From Chondrus crispus (Eukaryota; Rhodophyta; Florideophyceae; Gigartinales; Gigartinaceae), in NCBI RefSeq assembly GCF_000350225.1, contig NW_005179065.1, positions 151,476 through 194,532 on the forward strand: a stretch of 43,057 nucleotides of DNA, read 5' to 3'. The number at the start of each line of letters is the position of its first letter. The stretch's first letter is position 1. The notes beneath the pieces are model-generated. The model was not told the DNA's origin. It did not search any database and saw only the letters and a list, made by a program, of their open reading frames with translations. Positions 9,194 to 18,343 of the stretch are shown piece after piece. The position numbers and the translations under genes are program-made.

Positions 9194-9595
9194 ATGCTAC
9201 CGAACACACCCGACAGAGGCGCGCTCCTGCCCAGCTTCTTCTACCCCTCTCCGCAAACCGAACTTAGTGTTTCCGAACTTTTGTCCTCCACACCCTTAGA
9301 CGAAGACTGGGGCGTGAAGGAAGGTTTTCTCTGCGCCATACCCCCAAGGCGCGTTCTGAAGAACGCGGCCGACTTTGAGAGACTGCTCTGCGACTCGCGC
9401 AGTCCCAAGGCACCTTCTGTGGATAAAATACGAAGTGCGCTTGTCAAGAGATGTCAGAGTATACATAAGGAATACGTACGAGAGAGAAAGGCTGACCTTA
9501 AACGAAAGACAATTGAACAACAACTGAAAAGTTTGGCGGCCCAACAGATGGTCGACGCAGAACGCATGATCGCTGATTTTTATGAGGCCGAATGA
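9194..9595 (+). CDS. Small hypothetical protein, 133 residues
   Basis: Function unknown. The first ATG in frame is at 9194 (MLPNTPDRGALLPSFF). The N-terminal half is polar and Ser/Pro-containing. The C-terminal half, from about residue 70, is rich in Lys/Arg/Glu/Gln (VRERKADLKRKTIEQQLKSL) and is predicted by eye to be a long charged helix, possibly coiled coil. It lies divergent from RPL38, and the frame has no stop over 134 codons in moderately balanced DNA. I recognise no domain. The intronless layout matches its neighbours. Confidence 0.55.
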   Translation: MLPNTPDRGALLPSFFYPSPQTELSVSELLSSTPLDEDWGVKEGFLCAIPPRRVLKNAADFERLLCDSRSPKAPSVDKIRSALVKRCQSIHKEYVRERKADLKRKTIEQQLKSLAAQQMVDAERMIADFYEAE

Positions 9596-9630
9596 CCGGG
9601 GGCCTCTTTCCATGCGCTCATGACGGGACA

Positions 9631-9930
9631 TCAACTCAAAACGTTCATACGAGGAGTAGGCATGGACGCATTTGTCTGTGGGGGGATGACTGTAGTTCCT
9701 CGCCTCGCCTCGCCTCGCTCGCCGTGTTGCATTAGAGGCCCGACTTGCTCATCAATATGTTGATGGGAATCCTGCTGTATGAGGCGCTTTGCAGCGCACA
9801 AAGCGTGCGCCTTCTCCGCTGATGTATCCAGTGGCCTCTTCTTGCTTGATTTATGCTCTGGCCGCAGTTGTTTCTCTATGGGTGTCCGGAGACGCGGAGG
9901 AGAGAGGCTCGGGTTGAGTACGTATCGCAT
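9631..9930 (-). CDS. Doubtful hypothetical protein, antisense to the spacer before translin
   Basis: An open frame of 99 residues from the ATG at 9930, or longer (to 9990) if an upstream exon joins it. It is basic and Ser/Pro-rich (SPSRTFMRYVLNPSLSPPR, KSSKKRPLDTSAEKA), suggestive of a nuclear disordered protein. The 3' part covers a CTCGC pentamer repeat (about 9699-9719), which argues against strong coding constraint. No family recognised. Confidence 0.25.
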   Translation of the reverse strand: MRYVLNPSLSPPRLRTPIEKQLRPEHKSSKKRPLDTSAEKAHALCAAKRLIQQDSHQHIDEQVGPLMQHGERGEARRGTTVIPPQTNASMPTPRMNVLS

Positions 9931-10237
9931 GAAGGTCCTGGAAGGGGACTTCTCACGAGAGGGCGTTCGCTCTGCGACACTATGATACACCTTATAGAGT
10001 GGGCTGGAGCTATTGCGAGTTTACAGATGCGCATGCAAACATTAATAATATTTATGCGTATTTTCTCGACGGTTGTTTTTGACACTTCTGATCCCGACGG
10101 CTACCAAGCATGAAGGAATCTATGCCGAAGCGGCCGACCACCCTTCTCTGGCATCTACACAGCCTGCTCGTCTGACGCCAGTTGATCCCACTACTCACCG
10201 GCAACTTGCTAGTCTCTACGACAAAGTACGAGTCGTC

Positions 10238-10876
10238 ATGGATCGAACATTCCTAGCGATAAGAGATGAGCTTTCGGTTCGTGAAGCTACTAAAGAAAAA
10301 ATCAAGATATGCCGCGATGATGCAGAAATTCAAGTACGCGTTGCCCAGAAAGCAATTGCTGATATGCTCATCGAAAACAACATCCACTCAGTAGCTGACA
10401 AGGCTCTGAAAGAGCTGAACGCGACAGGTCCGCTCATCGTAAAGATTGAGAAAGCACTTCCAGAGGAACCCGGGTGTTTCTTCAAGTACTTCGACATTTG
10501 GAACCCTGTGCTGCAGTCTTGCGCCTCGGTTGCAGTGTTAATAACATTCATCAAGGAAAATACACTGGCCACCAAGGAGAAAGTTATTAAAATGACTGGT
10601 GCGGACGTTCGCATGCCTGTCGAGAGCTATCTCTATGGTGTTTGTAACGTGATGCCAGAGCTGTGTCGCCTCAGCATGAACCGCGTGATCAAACGTGACT
10701 ACGATACGCCTCGCCGCTGCGCTAGCTTCGCGAACGACATTTCGGAAGGCTTCAAGCAGCTCAACTTGCGGAATGATTCCCTGCGGAAGCGATACGATGG
10801 CATTAAATATGACGTGAAACGCCTCGAAGAAATTATGTACGACCTCAGCATTCGCGGCCTGGTTAAGAGGGACTGA
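10238..10876 (+). CDS. TSN: Translin (C3PO subunit, RNA/DNA-binding)
   Basis: Translin is an all-helical octamer-forming protein that binds single-stranded nucleic acid and, with TRAX, forms the C3PO RNase that removes the siRNA passenger strand and processes tRNA. The diagnostic C-terminus is present: LNLRNDSLRKRYDG, IKYDVKRLEEIMYDLSIRGL; also YLYGVCNVMPELCRLSMN and DYDTPRR in the middle, in the family order. From the ATG at 10238 the product is 212 residues (animal translin is about 228). The same frame is open upstream to about 10049 and reads plausibly from about 10110 (LTPVDPTTHRQLASLYDKV) but has no ATG there, so an upstream exon is possible. The gene converges with the mitochondrial carrier, 227 bp away. 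Confidence 0.9.
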   Translation: MDRTFLAIRDELSVREATKEKIKICRDDAEIQVRVAQKAIADMLIENNIHSVADKALKELNATGPLIVKIEKALPEEPGCFFKYFDIWNPVLQSCASVAVLITFIKENTLATKEKVIKMTGADVRMPVESYLYGVCNVMPELCRLSMNRVIKRDYDTPRRCASFANDISEGFKQLNLRNDSLRKRYDGIKYDVKRLEEIMYDLSIRGLVKRD

Positions 10877-11103
10877 CCGATAGAGAAATGACGAAAACTT
10901 GAAAGAGTCGGCCTTGTACATGTACTGTCATCTGTATCAGCTAGGGCTGTCTTATCCATTCACGTTAAAAACCGACCGGCTTCGTACGGAAGCCCCGCGG
11001 CATGTGCCTCTTCTTCTGTGATCAAAGCTTCTAACCCGTTACAGCATACCGACCGCGAAACTTTGCTTTCTTGTGTTGTTGCGAAAAACGCTGTCTGAGA
11101 TGA

Positions 11104-12003
11104 TCATGGCTTGAGATTGAAGTACTGTTTTAGAAACTCGAACGTGGAGAAAGTGATGGCTGTGCCTGGGGTAATCCAGAGAACCCTGGCTGACAGACCC
11201 TTGAAAAAGCCTCTAAAACCCTCCTCTGCCGCAATGACTCTCGCAGCATGCCATGTATTCCGATACACGACTCTTCCAGTCTTTGCAGTGGACTGGCTCA
11301 CAACAAGATGGTCCCCCTGCGTTTGTATTCTTGTCTTGATGACATCTAGAGGCGTTGTAAACGCGCCCGCGATTGCTCCCGCTGCTGACGCACAGAGCGC
11401 CACAGCCGGGGTGGGCAATTCGTCTGGCGATGTATGAGCCTTTCCTTTCCCCGTTTGGGCGGCCATGAGCTTAAACCTCTCATAGGTCGCAAAGTAAATC
11501 ATAGCGTACGGCCCAAAGACGCCAAGTGTGAGTCCATAGCCCTTAAAGAACGCTCTGGGCCCTTCATGAACCATGAGATCCCTCGCGATAGTAGACGAGC
11601 TAGCGGTCGACATGGCGCCTGCGCGGACCTGTGCGCGCTGCTTGACTACCTCCATAGGGACCCAAAACACGGCGCTGACAGTCTCGGCGGCGAGCCCAGA
11701 GGCAAGGTGGAGGGCGGGCGAGTTGGGTCCGAAGGATGTGGAGTGGACGAGATGGCGCTTGGCTTCGTCGTAGGTGGAGAGGTAGGTAGCAACGGCGGGA
11801 GCTTGCATGAGGATAGAAATGCCGAAGCCACGGTAGAGACCCCGGACACCGTCGGTGGAGACGACGTGACGCAGGGTTGACAGCAAGGTGGCGGTGGCTT
11901 TGTTGGTCACCATGAGACGACTGCGTAGCGTGTCCATTGGGTGGACGAAGCATCGGGAAAAACAGCCCGCCGCGGCAGAGGCGGCAAGGAGAGAGAGGCC
12001 CAT
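11104..12003 (-). CDS. Mitochondrial carrier family protein (SLC25-like)
   Basis: Inner-membrane transporter of the mitochondrial carrier family, 299 residues, the usual size for three repeats. Each repeat carries the Px[D/E]xx[K/R] signature at the end of its first helix: HPMDTLRSR (about 21-29), VPMEVVKQR (about 115-123) and TPLDVIKTR (about 217-225). Matching YRGF, FKGY and FKGL segments follow in the matrix loops. The ATG at 12003 is the first in frame. A GTAAGTG donor-like sequence lies upstream at 12049-12043 on this strand, but no matching acceptor precedes the ATG. Substrate cannot be assigned; the sequence is somewhat like the SLC25A44/S-adenosylmethionine/iron carrier part of the family. 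Confidence 0.92.
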   Translation of the reverse strand: MGLSLLAASAAAGCFSRCFVHPMDTLRSRLMVTNKATATLLSTLRHVVSTDGVRGLYRGFGISILMQAPAVATYLSTYDEAKRHLVHSTSFGPNSPALHLASGLAAETVSAVFWVPMEVVKQRAQVRAGAMSTASSSTIARDLMVHEGPRAFFKGYGLTLGVFGPYAMIYFATYERFKLMAAQTGKGKAHTSPDELPTPAVALCASAAGAIAGAFTTPLDVIKTRIQTQGDHLVVSQSTAKTGRVVYRNTWHAARVIAAEEGFRGFFKGLSARVLWITPGTAITFSTFEFLKQYFNLKP

Positions 12004-12289
12004 TGAAGATGAGAATATGGGGTGATGACGTTGAGGGAGAAGCACTTACGGGAGGAGCTCCAGACCGAAGGCCATCGAGGACATCTCGGCTCCTCTCTCT
12101 CCTCTCCGCTGCATTCGTTGATCCATTGGCGGGTGCTCATACTGCACCACCATGCCCTCATGTTTAATAAAGAAACCCCAGAGTCCACGTGTATCATACA
12201 CAAGTGCCCTGTGGCGCAGCCCTGTAAATGCGCCATACAAAGATGAGATACAGAGAGATCGAAGCTATTTGATGAGCACTTCCTAAACT

Positions 12290-12331
12290 ATGGTACAGTA
12301 CTGTTGCGGTATGGTACAGTACTGTTGCGGT
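12290..12331. repeat. Perfect 21-bp tandem duplication across an LTR boundary
   Basis: 12290-12310 and 12311-12331 are identical. Each copy contains 12 nt of flank and the first 9 nt of the LTR (TGTTGCGGT). The genuine LTR begins in the second copy at 12323, so a small piece of LTR end has been duplicated into the flank. Confidence 0.9.
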
Positions 12332-12733
12332 AATCCAACCGCGAGGCACCGAGCGAGTCGTAAAGTCGGGAATCCACCCACTTCCTTTACTCTTTGCTAG
12401 TTCGCTGCCCCCCCTCTCTATCTCTGAGGGTAGGCGATTAAGTACTACTCCCCGGGAGGCCTCAGCTGTCTCTGGTCTTTCCTCCCCTGCCCCCTTTCCT
12501 TTCGACCCAGCAGCTCCCGACCACCCGGCGCTGTCCCCTGCCCCAACTCCTACCGTCCATTGCCGTCCTCCTTGCCGTTGGCGCTACGCGCGACACCAGC
12601 TGCACCCCTTTTTCCCTTCGGAAGACTGGATTACCCGCCCTTTCGGTTACCTACATGCGCGCACGTGCACTCCTGTTCCGGTTCGCGATCCGTTCGTCCA
12701 CGTTTACACGTGGGATTCAGTTCTTCCTCAACA
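12323..12733 (-). repeat. 3' LTR of element 1 (411 bp)
   Basis: Aligns with 17688-18113 along its whole length. Ends are TG...CA. It is preceded on the coding strand by a purine-rich tract, as expected for the 3' LTR. Confidence 0.93.
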
Positions 12734-12750
12734 TCCGTCCCTTTTCCTTC
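12734..12750 (-). other. Polypurine tract of element 1
   Basis: On the minus strand the 17 nt directly before the 3' LTR read GAAGGAAAAGGGACGGA, the expected plus-strand primer site for reverse transcription. The pol stop codon lies immediately upstream at 12759. Confidence 0.8.
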
Positions 12751-12758
12751 GCACCTGT

Positions 12759-15700
12759 CTAAATCGGCCGACGATCCGCGATACTCCGATCGAACAGTCG
12801 CACAATGACGGTAGGTATGTCTTCTTCCTTGGTCCATTTTGGGGACTTTCGGCCAGCGATGCGAAGCTTGAACAGCCTGTGCCTTTTCCCAGTGCGAGGT
12901 TCTTCGATTTCCTTCGAATCTTTCATGCGCTCGAGTAGTCGTAGTCCATCTGGAAACACTCCATTCCTGGCATTGCAAGTCTGGACGGCGGCTGCGGAAA
13001 TCTTTTGCATACGGTTCGGATGTACGCGAGCTATCTTTCCTCCCAACTCCGACTTCAGCATGAAGCTCACAGGGGAAAGCACTTCATCAACGCGATACGG
13101 GCCCAGCCAGGGTCGGACAATTTTGTTCCCTTCCTTGCTGGCCAGTTCCGGAGACCACACCAGCACCCGGTCTCCGGCGACAAATCCCAGATCCTTGACG
13201 TCCTTGTCGTATTCGTCGGCGGCCACTTCCCTCGCCCTCACTCCCCGTGACAGAAGCCGGTTGTGTAAATCTCTGAGGTGACTGCTGAGCTCATACGGCT
13301 CTCCACGAACGCGGCTGGATTCCTCAGCCCCCCACGACATAAATGCAGAAATGCCAAACATTGCTTCATATGGCGTCAAGCCAGTGGCCTCGTTCACGAC
13401 AGTATTGTACCGGAAGCATGCGAGGGAAACGTGTTCATCCCAGTCCTGGCTTCCAGTGCTCATGAAGCATGCAATGTCTCGCATCAAGGTCCTGTTCCAT
13501 CTCTCGACACAGCCGTTCGCCTGTGGGTGCAGGGGTGAAGTCTTGATGCCACTCACTCCGAGTTGCTCCGCCATCGCCTTGACCACGGTTCCGATAAAAT
13601 TCGGTCCACGATCCGACAAAAGTCTCTCCATTGGACCGAAGATGGACATCCATTCATCTAGTATCAGCTTGGCGACGGTGTCGGCACGCTCGTCTGGAAT
13701 CGGGATGGCACGGGCAAAGCGCGTAAAGGTGTCAACGATCACCAAAATCTTGATATTTCCGGATGCAGTCCTCGGTGTGACCGACTGCACGTCGACTGCG
13801 ACTTGTTGAAACCTCCTTCGGGGGTGATAGACCATCATCCTGGCGTGCTTCGCGGGACGGTGAGCCTTTGCTGCAGTGCATGCCACGCAGCACCGCAGCC
13901 GGTCTGCCACGTCACTCCGCCAACCAGGCCACCAAAACGACCTGCTGAGTCGATCCGTAGTCCGCCTCACCCCGTAGTGTCCACTGAGCTTGGACCCGTG
14001 CACCTCGTCCAGCACGGCGTTGACCAGCCGTTTGGGTACCACAAGTAGCTCCCGGTCTGCCCTGGTGCGACGTAGAAGCCCCCTTTCATCCTTGGTGTAC
14101 CCAGAGCCTCTCCTCTTGTTTGCGTGCTCCTCAACGTCCCCGAATTCTTCGAGCTGCGCTTGGCGAAATTCGTCGGCGGAAGGGCCACCGCCGAGGCCTG
14201 ATAACTCCACCACTGCGCGGACGGCCTCGATCTTTCCTTCCTCAGCCACTGGTTCCTCGAGCGCCTTGAAACAGCGCGCGCAAAGTGGCTTCTCGACGGA
14301 GTCCCGACTCAAGGTGTCAGGGACAACGAGCTCCCCTCCTGGGGCATACACGACTGTGAAGTCGAAATCCTGGATGCTCACCATCCACCTCGCCAACCTC
14401 CCCCGCGGGTCCTTGAGACTCATTAACCACTTCAGCGAGCAATGGTCGGTGACCACGACCACGTCAGTCTCCCCATGCAGGTAGAAGCGCCATTTGCGCA
14501 GTCCGTGAACAACTGCCAGACATTCTTTCTCCGTCACAGTAAATTTTCTTTCGGCGTCGGTGAGCTTCCTGCTCGTGAAAGAGACAGGGTGCCACTTTCC
14601 GTCATCTTCCCGCTGGAGCAAGACTCCCCCCACGCCGTACGCACTCGCGTCCGTCATGAGCTCCTTGCTCGCACCACGCCTCGGTGCCACAAGAGACTCC
14701 GGGTTGCTCAACACCGCCTTCAGATCAGCCCACGCTCTCTTCTGTTGCCACCCCCATCGGTTACTCCAGTCTGGGATGATCAACTTCTGGCCTCTCTTTT
14801 TTTTCTTATTGAACCCAGTCCCTACCAAGACCTCGTGTAGAGGTTTGGCCAATTCCGAAAAGTGGTCAATAAAGTCCGCGAAGAAATTCATTAACCCCAG
14901 AAACCGCATGAGTTCTTCGCCCCCTCCAGGCTCGACGAGCTGTCGTATCGCCGCAACGTGGGCGTCCGAGGGCCTGATGCCCTTGCTGTCAATCCTGTGT
15001 CCCAGGATCTCCGCCTCACGCACCCCAAATTGGCACTTGGCCAGTTTCAGCCGAGCACCGGCATTGTAAAATGTCTCTAATGCCGTGTCTACAGAACGGA
15101 GGTGCTCCTCCACAGTAGCAGTTCCCAGGCTGACGTCATCCATAAACGCCCACACATCCAACCCCTTTCTGTTTCCCAAGATGAAGTTGACGATACGTTG
15201 GAAAACGGCCGGAGAGTTTTTCATTCCTTGCGGTAGGCGAATGTAGCGGAGCAGCCCTACGACAGTCCGGATCGCGGTAAAATCTCGCGATGCCTCTTCA
15301 AGCTCGACCTGAAAGAATCCGTCTTTCAGATCAAATGTAGAGAAGATACATTTCGTCGCCATCCAGTCGAGGGTAGCCCTTACGTCCTCCATTGGATACG
15401 TATCTGTGACCGTCAGCGCGTTCAGTGCGCGGAAATCAGAGGTTACGCGCAACGTCCCGTCTTTCTTTCTGACAAAAACGTTGCACGCGGCCCACGGGGA
15501 TGATGCCGGCTCGACCACCCCCATCCTCAGCAATTTCTCCATTTCGGCGCGTTCGACCTCCTCCTCGCGAGGAGATCGTCTTCTCACCGGACAGCACACT
15601 GGCGTGGCGCCCTCGACTAGCTGAATCCTATGCTGCACACCCCCGATTCTCCCCAGTCCCTTGAAGACAGCGCGGCGGTTCCACAGAATTTTTCGTAGTT

Positions 15701-16247
15701 CCTCCTGTACTCCGCGCTCCGGATGAAACTGAGACAAATCCATGCCGATGTCGACATCGGCGTCGGTGATTGCCGCCATCAGTTCCAGAGCGGCATTGTT
15801 GATCAGACTTCTCGTGACCTCTCCTCGAATGCGTCTCCCGTCGACCCACAGCTTTCCGCGAAGTGTCCGTAAGTTGAGGACCAAGCCGTGCCGACGCCAA
15901 AACCGGCTCCCGACAAGGACCTTACTCGGGAGGTGCTCTGCGACCCTCACTGGCTCTGCAAACCTTGTGCCCCAGAGCTCAAAAGCGAGCTCCCCTCTGC
16001 CGCAGACGGCAATTTTGTGGCCGTCCGCAGCTGTAGCGGTGTCCCCATCTGGGACCCACTTTCCTCCCACTCGTTCGAACCACGACCGATCGACCCATAT
16101 CGATCGCGCCCCCGTGTCCAGGGGGACCCACACCTTGTCCGACCCTGCGCACAGTTGGACGACAACGTCGTCGTCGAGGCTCCTACTGCCTCCTTCGCAA
16201 CGACACACCCTCTCCGCCTCCCTTGTGCGAGGGACCCGACCGGCCAC
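12759..16247 (-). CDS. Ty3/gypsy pol polyprotein (protease, RT, RNase H, integrase), intact
   Basis: 1162 residues from the first codon shown. Domains: aspartic protease with LDTGARSIWVD (Asp about 44); RT with KKDGTLRVTSDFRALN, IFSTFDLKDGFFQVEL and a catalytic box AFMDDVSLG (bases 15135-15143; the common form is YLDD); RNase H with LMTDASAYGVGG and VTEKECLAVV; integrase with a His/Cys zinc finger (HGSKLSGHYGVRR...CCVACTAAK) and a DDE core (AVDVQ, LSDRGPNF, CVERWNRTL). No chromodomain at the C-terminus. The frame overlaps the end of gag in the -1 register and has no ATG at its start, so it is probably made as a gag-pol fusion by frameshifting. Confidence 0.95.
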   Translation of the reverse strand: MAGRVPRTREAERVCRCEGGSRSLDDDVVVQLCAGSDKVWVPLDTGARSIWVDRSWFERVGGKWVPDGDTATAADGHKIAVCGRGELAFELWGTRFAEPVRVAEHLPSKVLVGSRFWRRHGLVLNLRTLRGKLWVDGRRIRGEVTRSLINNAALELMAAITDADVDIGMDLSQFHPERGVQEELRKILWNRRAVFKGLGRIGGVQHRIQLVEGATPVCCPVRRRSPREEEVERAEMEKLLRMGVVEPASSPWAACNVFVRKKDGTLRVTSDFRALNALTVTDTYPMEDVRATLDWMATKCIFSTFDLKDGFFQVELEEASRDFTAIRTVVGLLRYIRLPQGMKNSPAVFQRIVNFILGNRKGLDVWAFMDDVSLGTATVEEHLRSVDTALETFYNAGARLKLAKCQFGVREAEILGHRIDSKGIRPSDAHVAAIRQLVEPGGGEELMRFLGLMNFFADFIDHFSELAKPLHEVLVGTGFNKKKKRGQKLIIPDWSNRWGWQQKRAWADLKAVLSNPESLVAPRRGASKELMTDASAYGVGGVLLQREDDGKWHPVSFTSRKLTDAERKFTVTEKECLAVVHGLRKWRFYLHGETDVVVVTDHCSLKWLMSLKDPRGRLARWMVSIQDFDFTVVYAPGGELVVPDTLSRDSVEKPLCARCFKALEEPVAEEGKIEAVRAVVELSGLGGGPSADEFRQAQLEEFGDVEEHANKRRGSGYTKDERGLLRRTRADRELLVVPKRLVNAVLDEVHGSKLSGHYGVRRTTDRLSRSFWWPGWRSDVADRLRCCVACTAAKAHRPAKHARMMVYHPRRRFQQVAVDVQSVTPRTASGNIKILVIVDTFTRFARAIPIPDERADTVAKLILDEWMSIFGPMERLLSDRGPNFIGTVVKAMAEQLGVSGIKTSPLHPQANGCVERWNRTLMRDIACFMSTGSQDWDEHVSLACFRYNTVVNEATGLTPYEAMFGISAFMSWGAEESSRVRGEPYELSSHLRDLHNRLLSRGVRAREVAADEYDKDVKDLGFVAGDRVLVWSPELASKEGNKIVRPWLGPYRVDEVLSPVSFMLKSELGGKIARVHPNRMQKISAAAVQTCNARNGVFPDGLRLLERMKDSKEIEEPRTGKRHRLFKLRIAGRKSPKWTKEEDIPTVIVRLFDRSIADRRPI

Positions 16248-17604
16248 TAATTGCGCTTGCTGGGAGGGGCGCCGGTCGCGTTTCCTTCCCCCGCACCTTC
16301 CCCCGACGAACCGAGGCCCCTTTCCGCCCTGTCGCGGCGCTTTTTTTCACACGAGCGTGCGAGGTGGCCCTTCAGGCCACAGTAGTAGCACGTGGCCGAA
16401 AGAAAGCGGTCTTCGGCAAGTGTAGAGGGGGGCGTCGCGACCGCATCTGGAACGGTCGAGATGACTTGCTTCTCGCGACTGCTGCTGCTGTCTATGGCAC
16501 GCACGCGCTCCGGTCGGGCTTTCGACTCGCGGTTGAAGCTGGGTTTTTTTTTGCCCATCATAGACACCCTGCTAACTACCTCGTCGAATGTCCCCTGCGC
16601 CGCCAGGGCATGATCGCGGAGCCTTACGCTCCGAGATTGCGTGAACTGATCCAGAATTCTCTCTTCTGAGACCCTTTCCGGAAGTGCCACGGCAGCAGCG
16701 CACAAGCGGTGCGCAAATTGACTGATGGACTCAGTGCTTCGTCCCACTCCATCATATCAAATGCCACCCGTAGACTTCTCTGATGGCTTCCATTGCAAAG
16801 CCGATCCTGCAACAGGACCCAGAGCTCATCTGCGTCGGCATCAAGGTGCGCGGACGCGATCTCCTCCAAAATAGCCAACGCCGTTCCCGAAAATGCACGA
16901 GCCAGAAGACGACGATGGCAACCAGGTCGCACGGGGAAGTCCTGACAAATGCGTCTCCATGCCCTCCGGGCAGCGAAAAAATGCGGGTCTCCCGGCTTTG
17001 AGATTTTGACGGGGTCCATCGACTTACTGTAAATTTTGTAAGCTGTCTGGGGCAGGTAAAAGTCAGAGAAGTGTCTGCCATATTGTTCATCCCTCGTACC
17101 CGTTGGCGCCTGATGGCCACATCTGAGTCCCTCGCTAACCTTTGCCTCAAAATCATTCTCTGCAACAGATAGACCTTCTCCGGTGTCTGCCGTCTTCTGC
17201 TGGTTGCCGGTAGTCGTAACTGCATCTTGCGGCCGGAAATCCGCGGTTGCCATCGCGCTGGTCACGTTTGAGACCGTCTGTCCCATCATTATGATCGTCT
17301 TTGTGTTTCGGTCGATGGCTTCCATCATCATTTCCATAACTTCTTTCATGCTGGAAACTGCATGTAGAATATGCATATCTGTGCCAGAAGCACCACGAAC
17401 TGCTCCTCCAGCACTAGCAGATCCAGTTTCATCTTGTAGGGTCATTTCCGACACCAGAGACCTTGGTGTAGTGTGTGTCGGCGGGGTGACCGGCGCCCTA
17501 TTGACCCCGGTCACCGGGCTTGAGGAAGGCAGGCCTTCAGGGTTTCGTCCTAAGCCCTTCGCTATGCGACGGTCCTCCTTATCTGTCTGATCCGAGCCGT
17601 CCAT
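16247..17604 (-). pseudogene. gag of element 1, disrupted by one frameshift
   Basis: The ATG at 17604 starts MDGSDQTDKEDRR. The frame runs through a capsid-like helical region (FFAARRAWRRICQDFP, LARAFSGTALAILEEI, LWVLLQDRL) to about 16740, where good gag-like sequence moves to another frame (ESISQFAHRLCAAAVALPERV). That second frame continues to a zinc knuckle CYYCGLKGHLARSC (C-x2-C-x4-H-x4-C) and ends with TAG at 16249-16247. The frame change lies inside the capsid region, upstream of the knuckle, so it is most likely an indel mutation and not a programmed shift. The copy would therefore need another element to supply Gag. Confidence 0.85.
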
Positions 17605-17673
17605 CACGAGTTATGCCCCTTGTTCCTTGCCCCTGCCGCTCACCGGCAGTCTGATCGCAAGTGCCACGATCAC

Positions 17674-17687
17674 TTACAAGCTTGTAA
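17674..17687. other. 14-bp perfect palindrome where the primer-binding site is expected
   Basis: TTACAAGCTTGTAA directly abuts the inner edge of the 5' LTR, where a tRNA primer-binding site normally starts with TGG. No TGG-initiated primer site is seen in the first 20 nt on the coding strand. Confidence 0.7.
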
Positions 17688-18113
17688 TGTTGCGGTAATC
17701 CAACTGCGAGGCACCGAGCGAGTCGTAAAGTCGGGAATCCACCCACTTCCTTTACTCTTTGCTAGTTCGCTGCCTCCCCTCTCTATCTCTGAGGGTAGGC
17801 GATTAAGTACTACTCCCCGGGAGGCCTCAGCTGTCTCTGATCTTTCCTCCCCTGCCCCCTTTCCTTTCGACCCAGCAGCTCCCGACCACCCGGGGCTGTC
17901 CAACGACTGGGGGCCCCCCCCCCCAACTCCTACCGTCCATTGCCGTCCTCCTTGCCGTTGGCGCTACGCGCGACACCAGCTGCACCCCTTTTTCCCTTCG
18001 GAAGACTGGATTACCCGCCCTTTCGGTTCCCTACATGCGCGCACGTGCACTCCTGTTCCGGTTCGCGATCCGTTCGTCCACGTTTACACGTGGGGTTCAG
18101 TTCTTCCTCAACA
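17688..18113 (-). repeat. 5' LTR of element 1 (426 bp)
   Basis: Pairs with 12323-12733. It contains a G/C-run patch (about 17898-17930) absent from the other LTR. The following four bases GTAC are the target duplication. Confidence 0.93.
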
Positions 18114-18232
18114 GTACTGATATACTGTACTGTATGTACATACTGTAACGCGCACAAGAGGCCTGGAGAAGTACAGTAACCTTGGCAGCCGAAGCTGATA
18201 CAGGAATCAAGCCGCTTCATGGACCGGAAAGT

Positions 18233-18343
18233 CGCAACAATAGTCATTGAATAAAGCATACACATTAGAAAGCTGGTCCATGAGATAGCATTCGCAACAA
18301 TAGTCATTGAATACATAAAGCATATAAAAAAGAAAGCTGGTCC
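18233..18343 (+). repeat. Two tandem copies of a ~47-51 bp unit
   Basis: 18233-18279 and 18293-18343 both begin CGCAACAATAGTCATTGA and end AGAAAGCTGGTCC, separated by 13 nt, with small internal differences. The region just before (18114-18145) is rich in ACTGTA-like short palindromes. No function is apparent. Confidence 0.85.

Larger units (their letters stand above)
12323..18113 (-). mobile_element. Full-length Ty3/gypsy LTR retrotransposon (element 1)
   Basis: Two LTRs begin TGTTGCGG and end CAACA on the plus strand; the coding region is on the minus strand. The target duplication is GTAC (12319-12322 and 18114-18117). gag (17604 to 16247) is frameshifted once; pol is intact. The domain order protease, RT, RNase H, integrase is that of Ty3/gypsy. 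LTRs differ by several substitutions and by a short rearranged patch near the middle (411 versus 426 bp), so it is older than the second element in this window. Confidence 0.95.

Noticed and set aside
13990..16425. Plus-strand frames opposite the element 1 pol
   Set aside because: Low-complexity Ser/Pro/Arg translations antisense to an intact RT/integrase; shadow frames.
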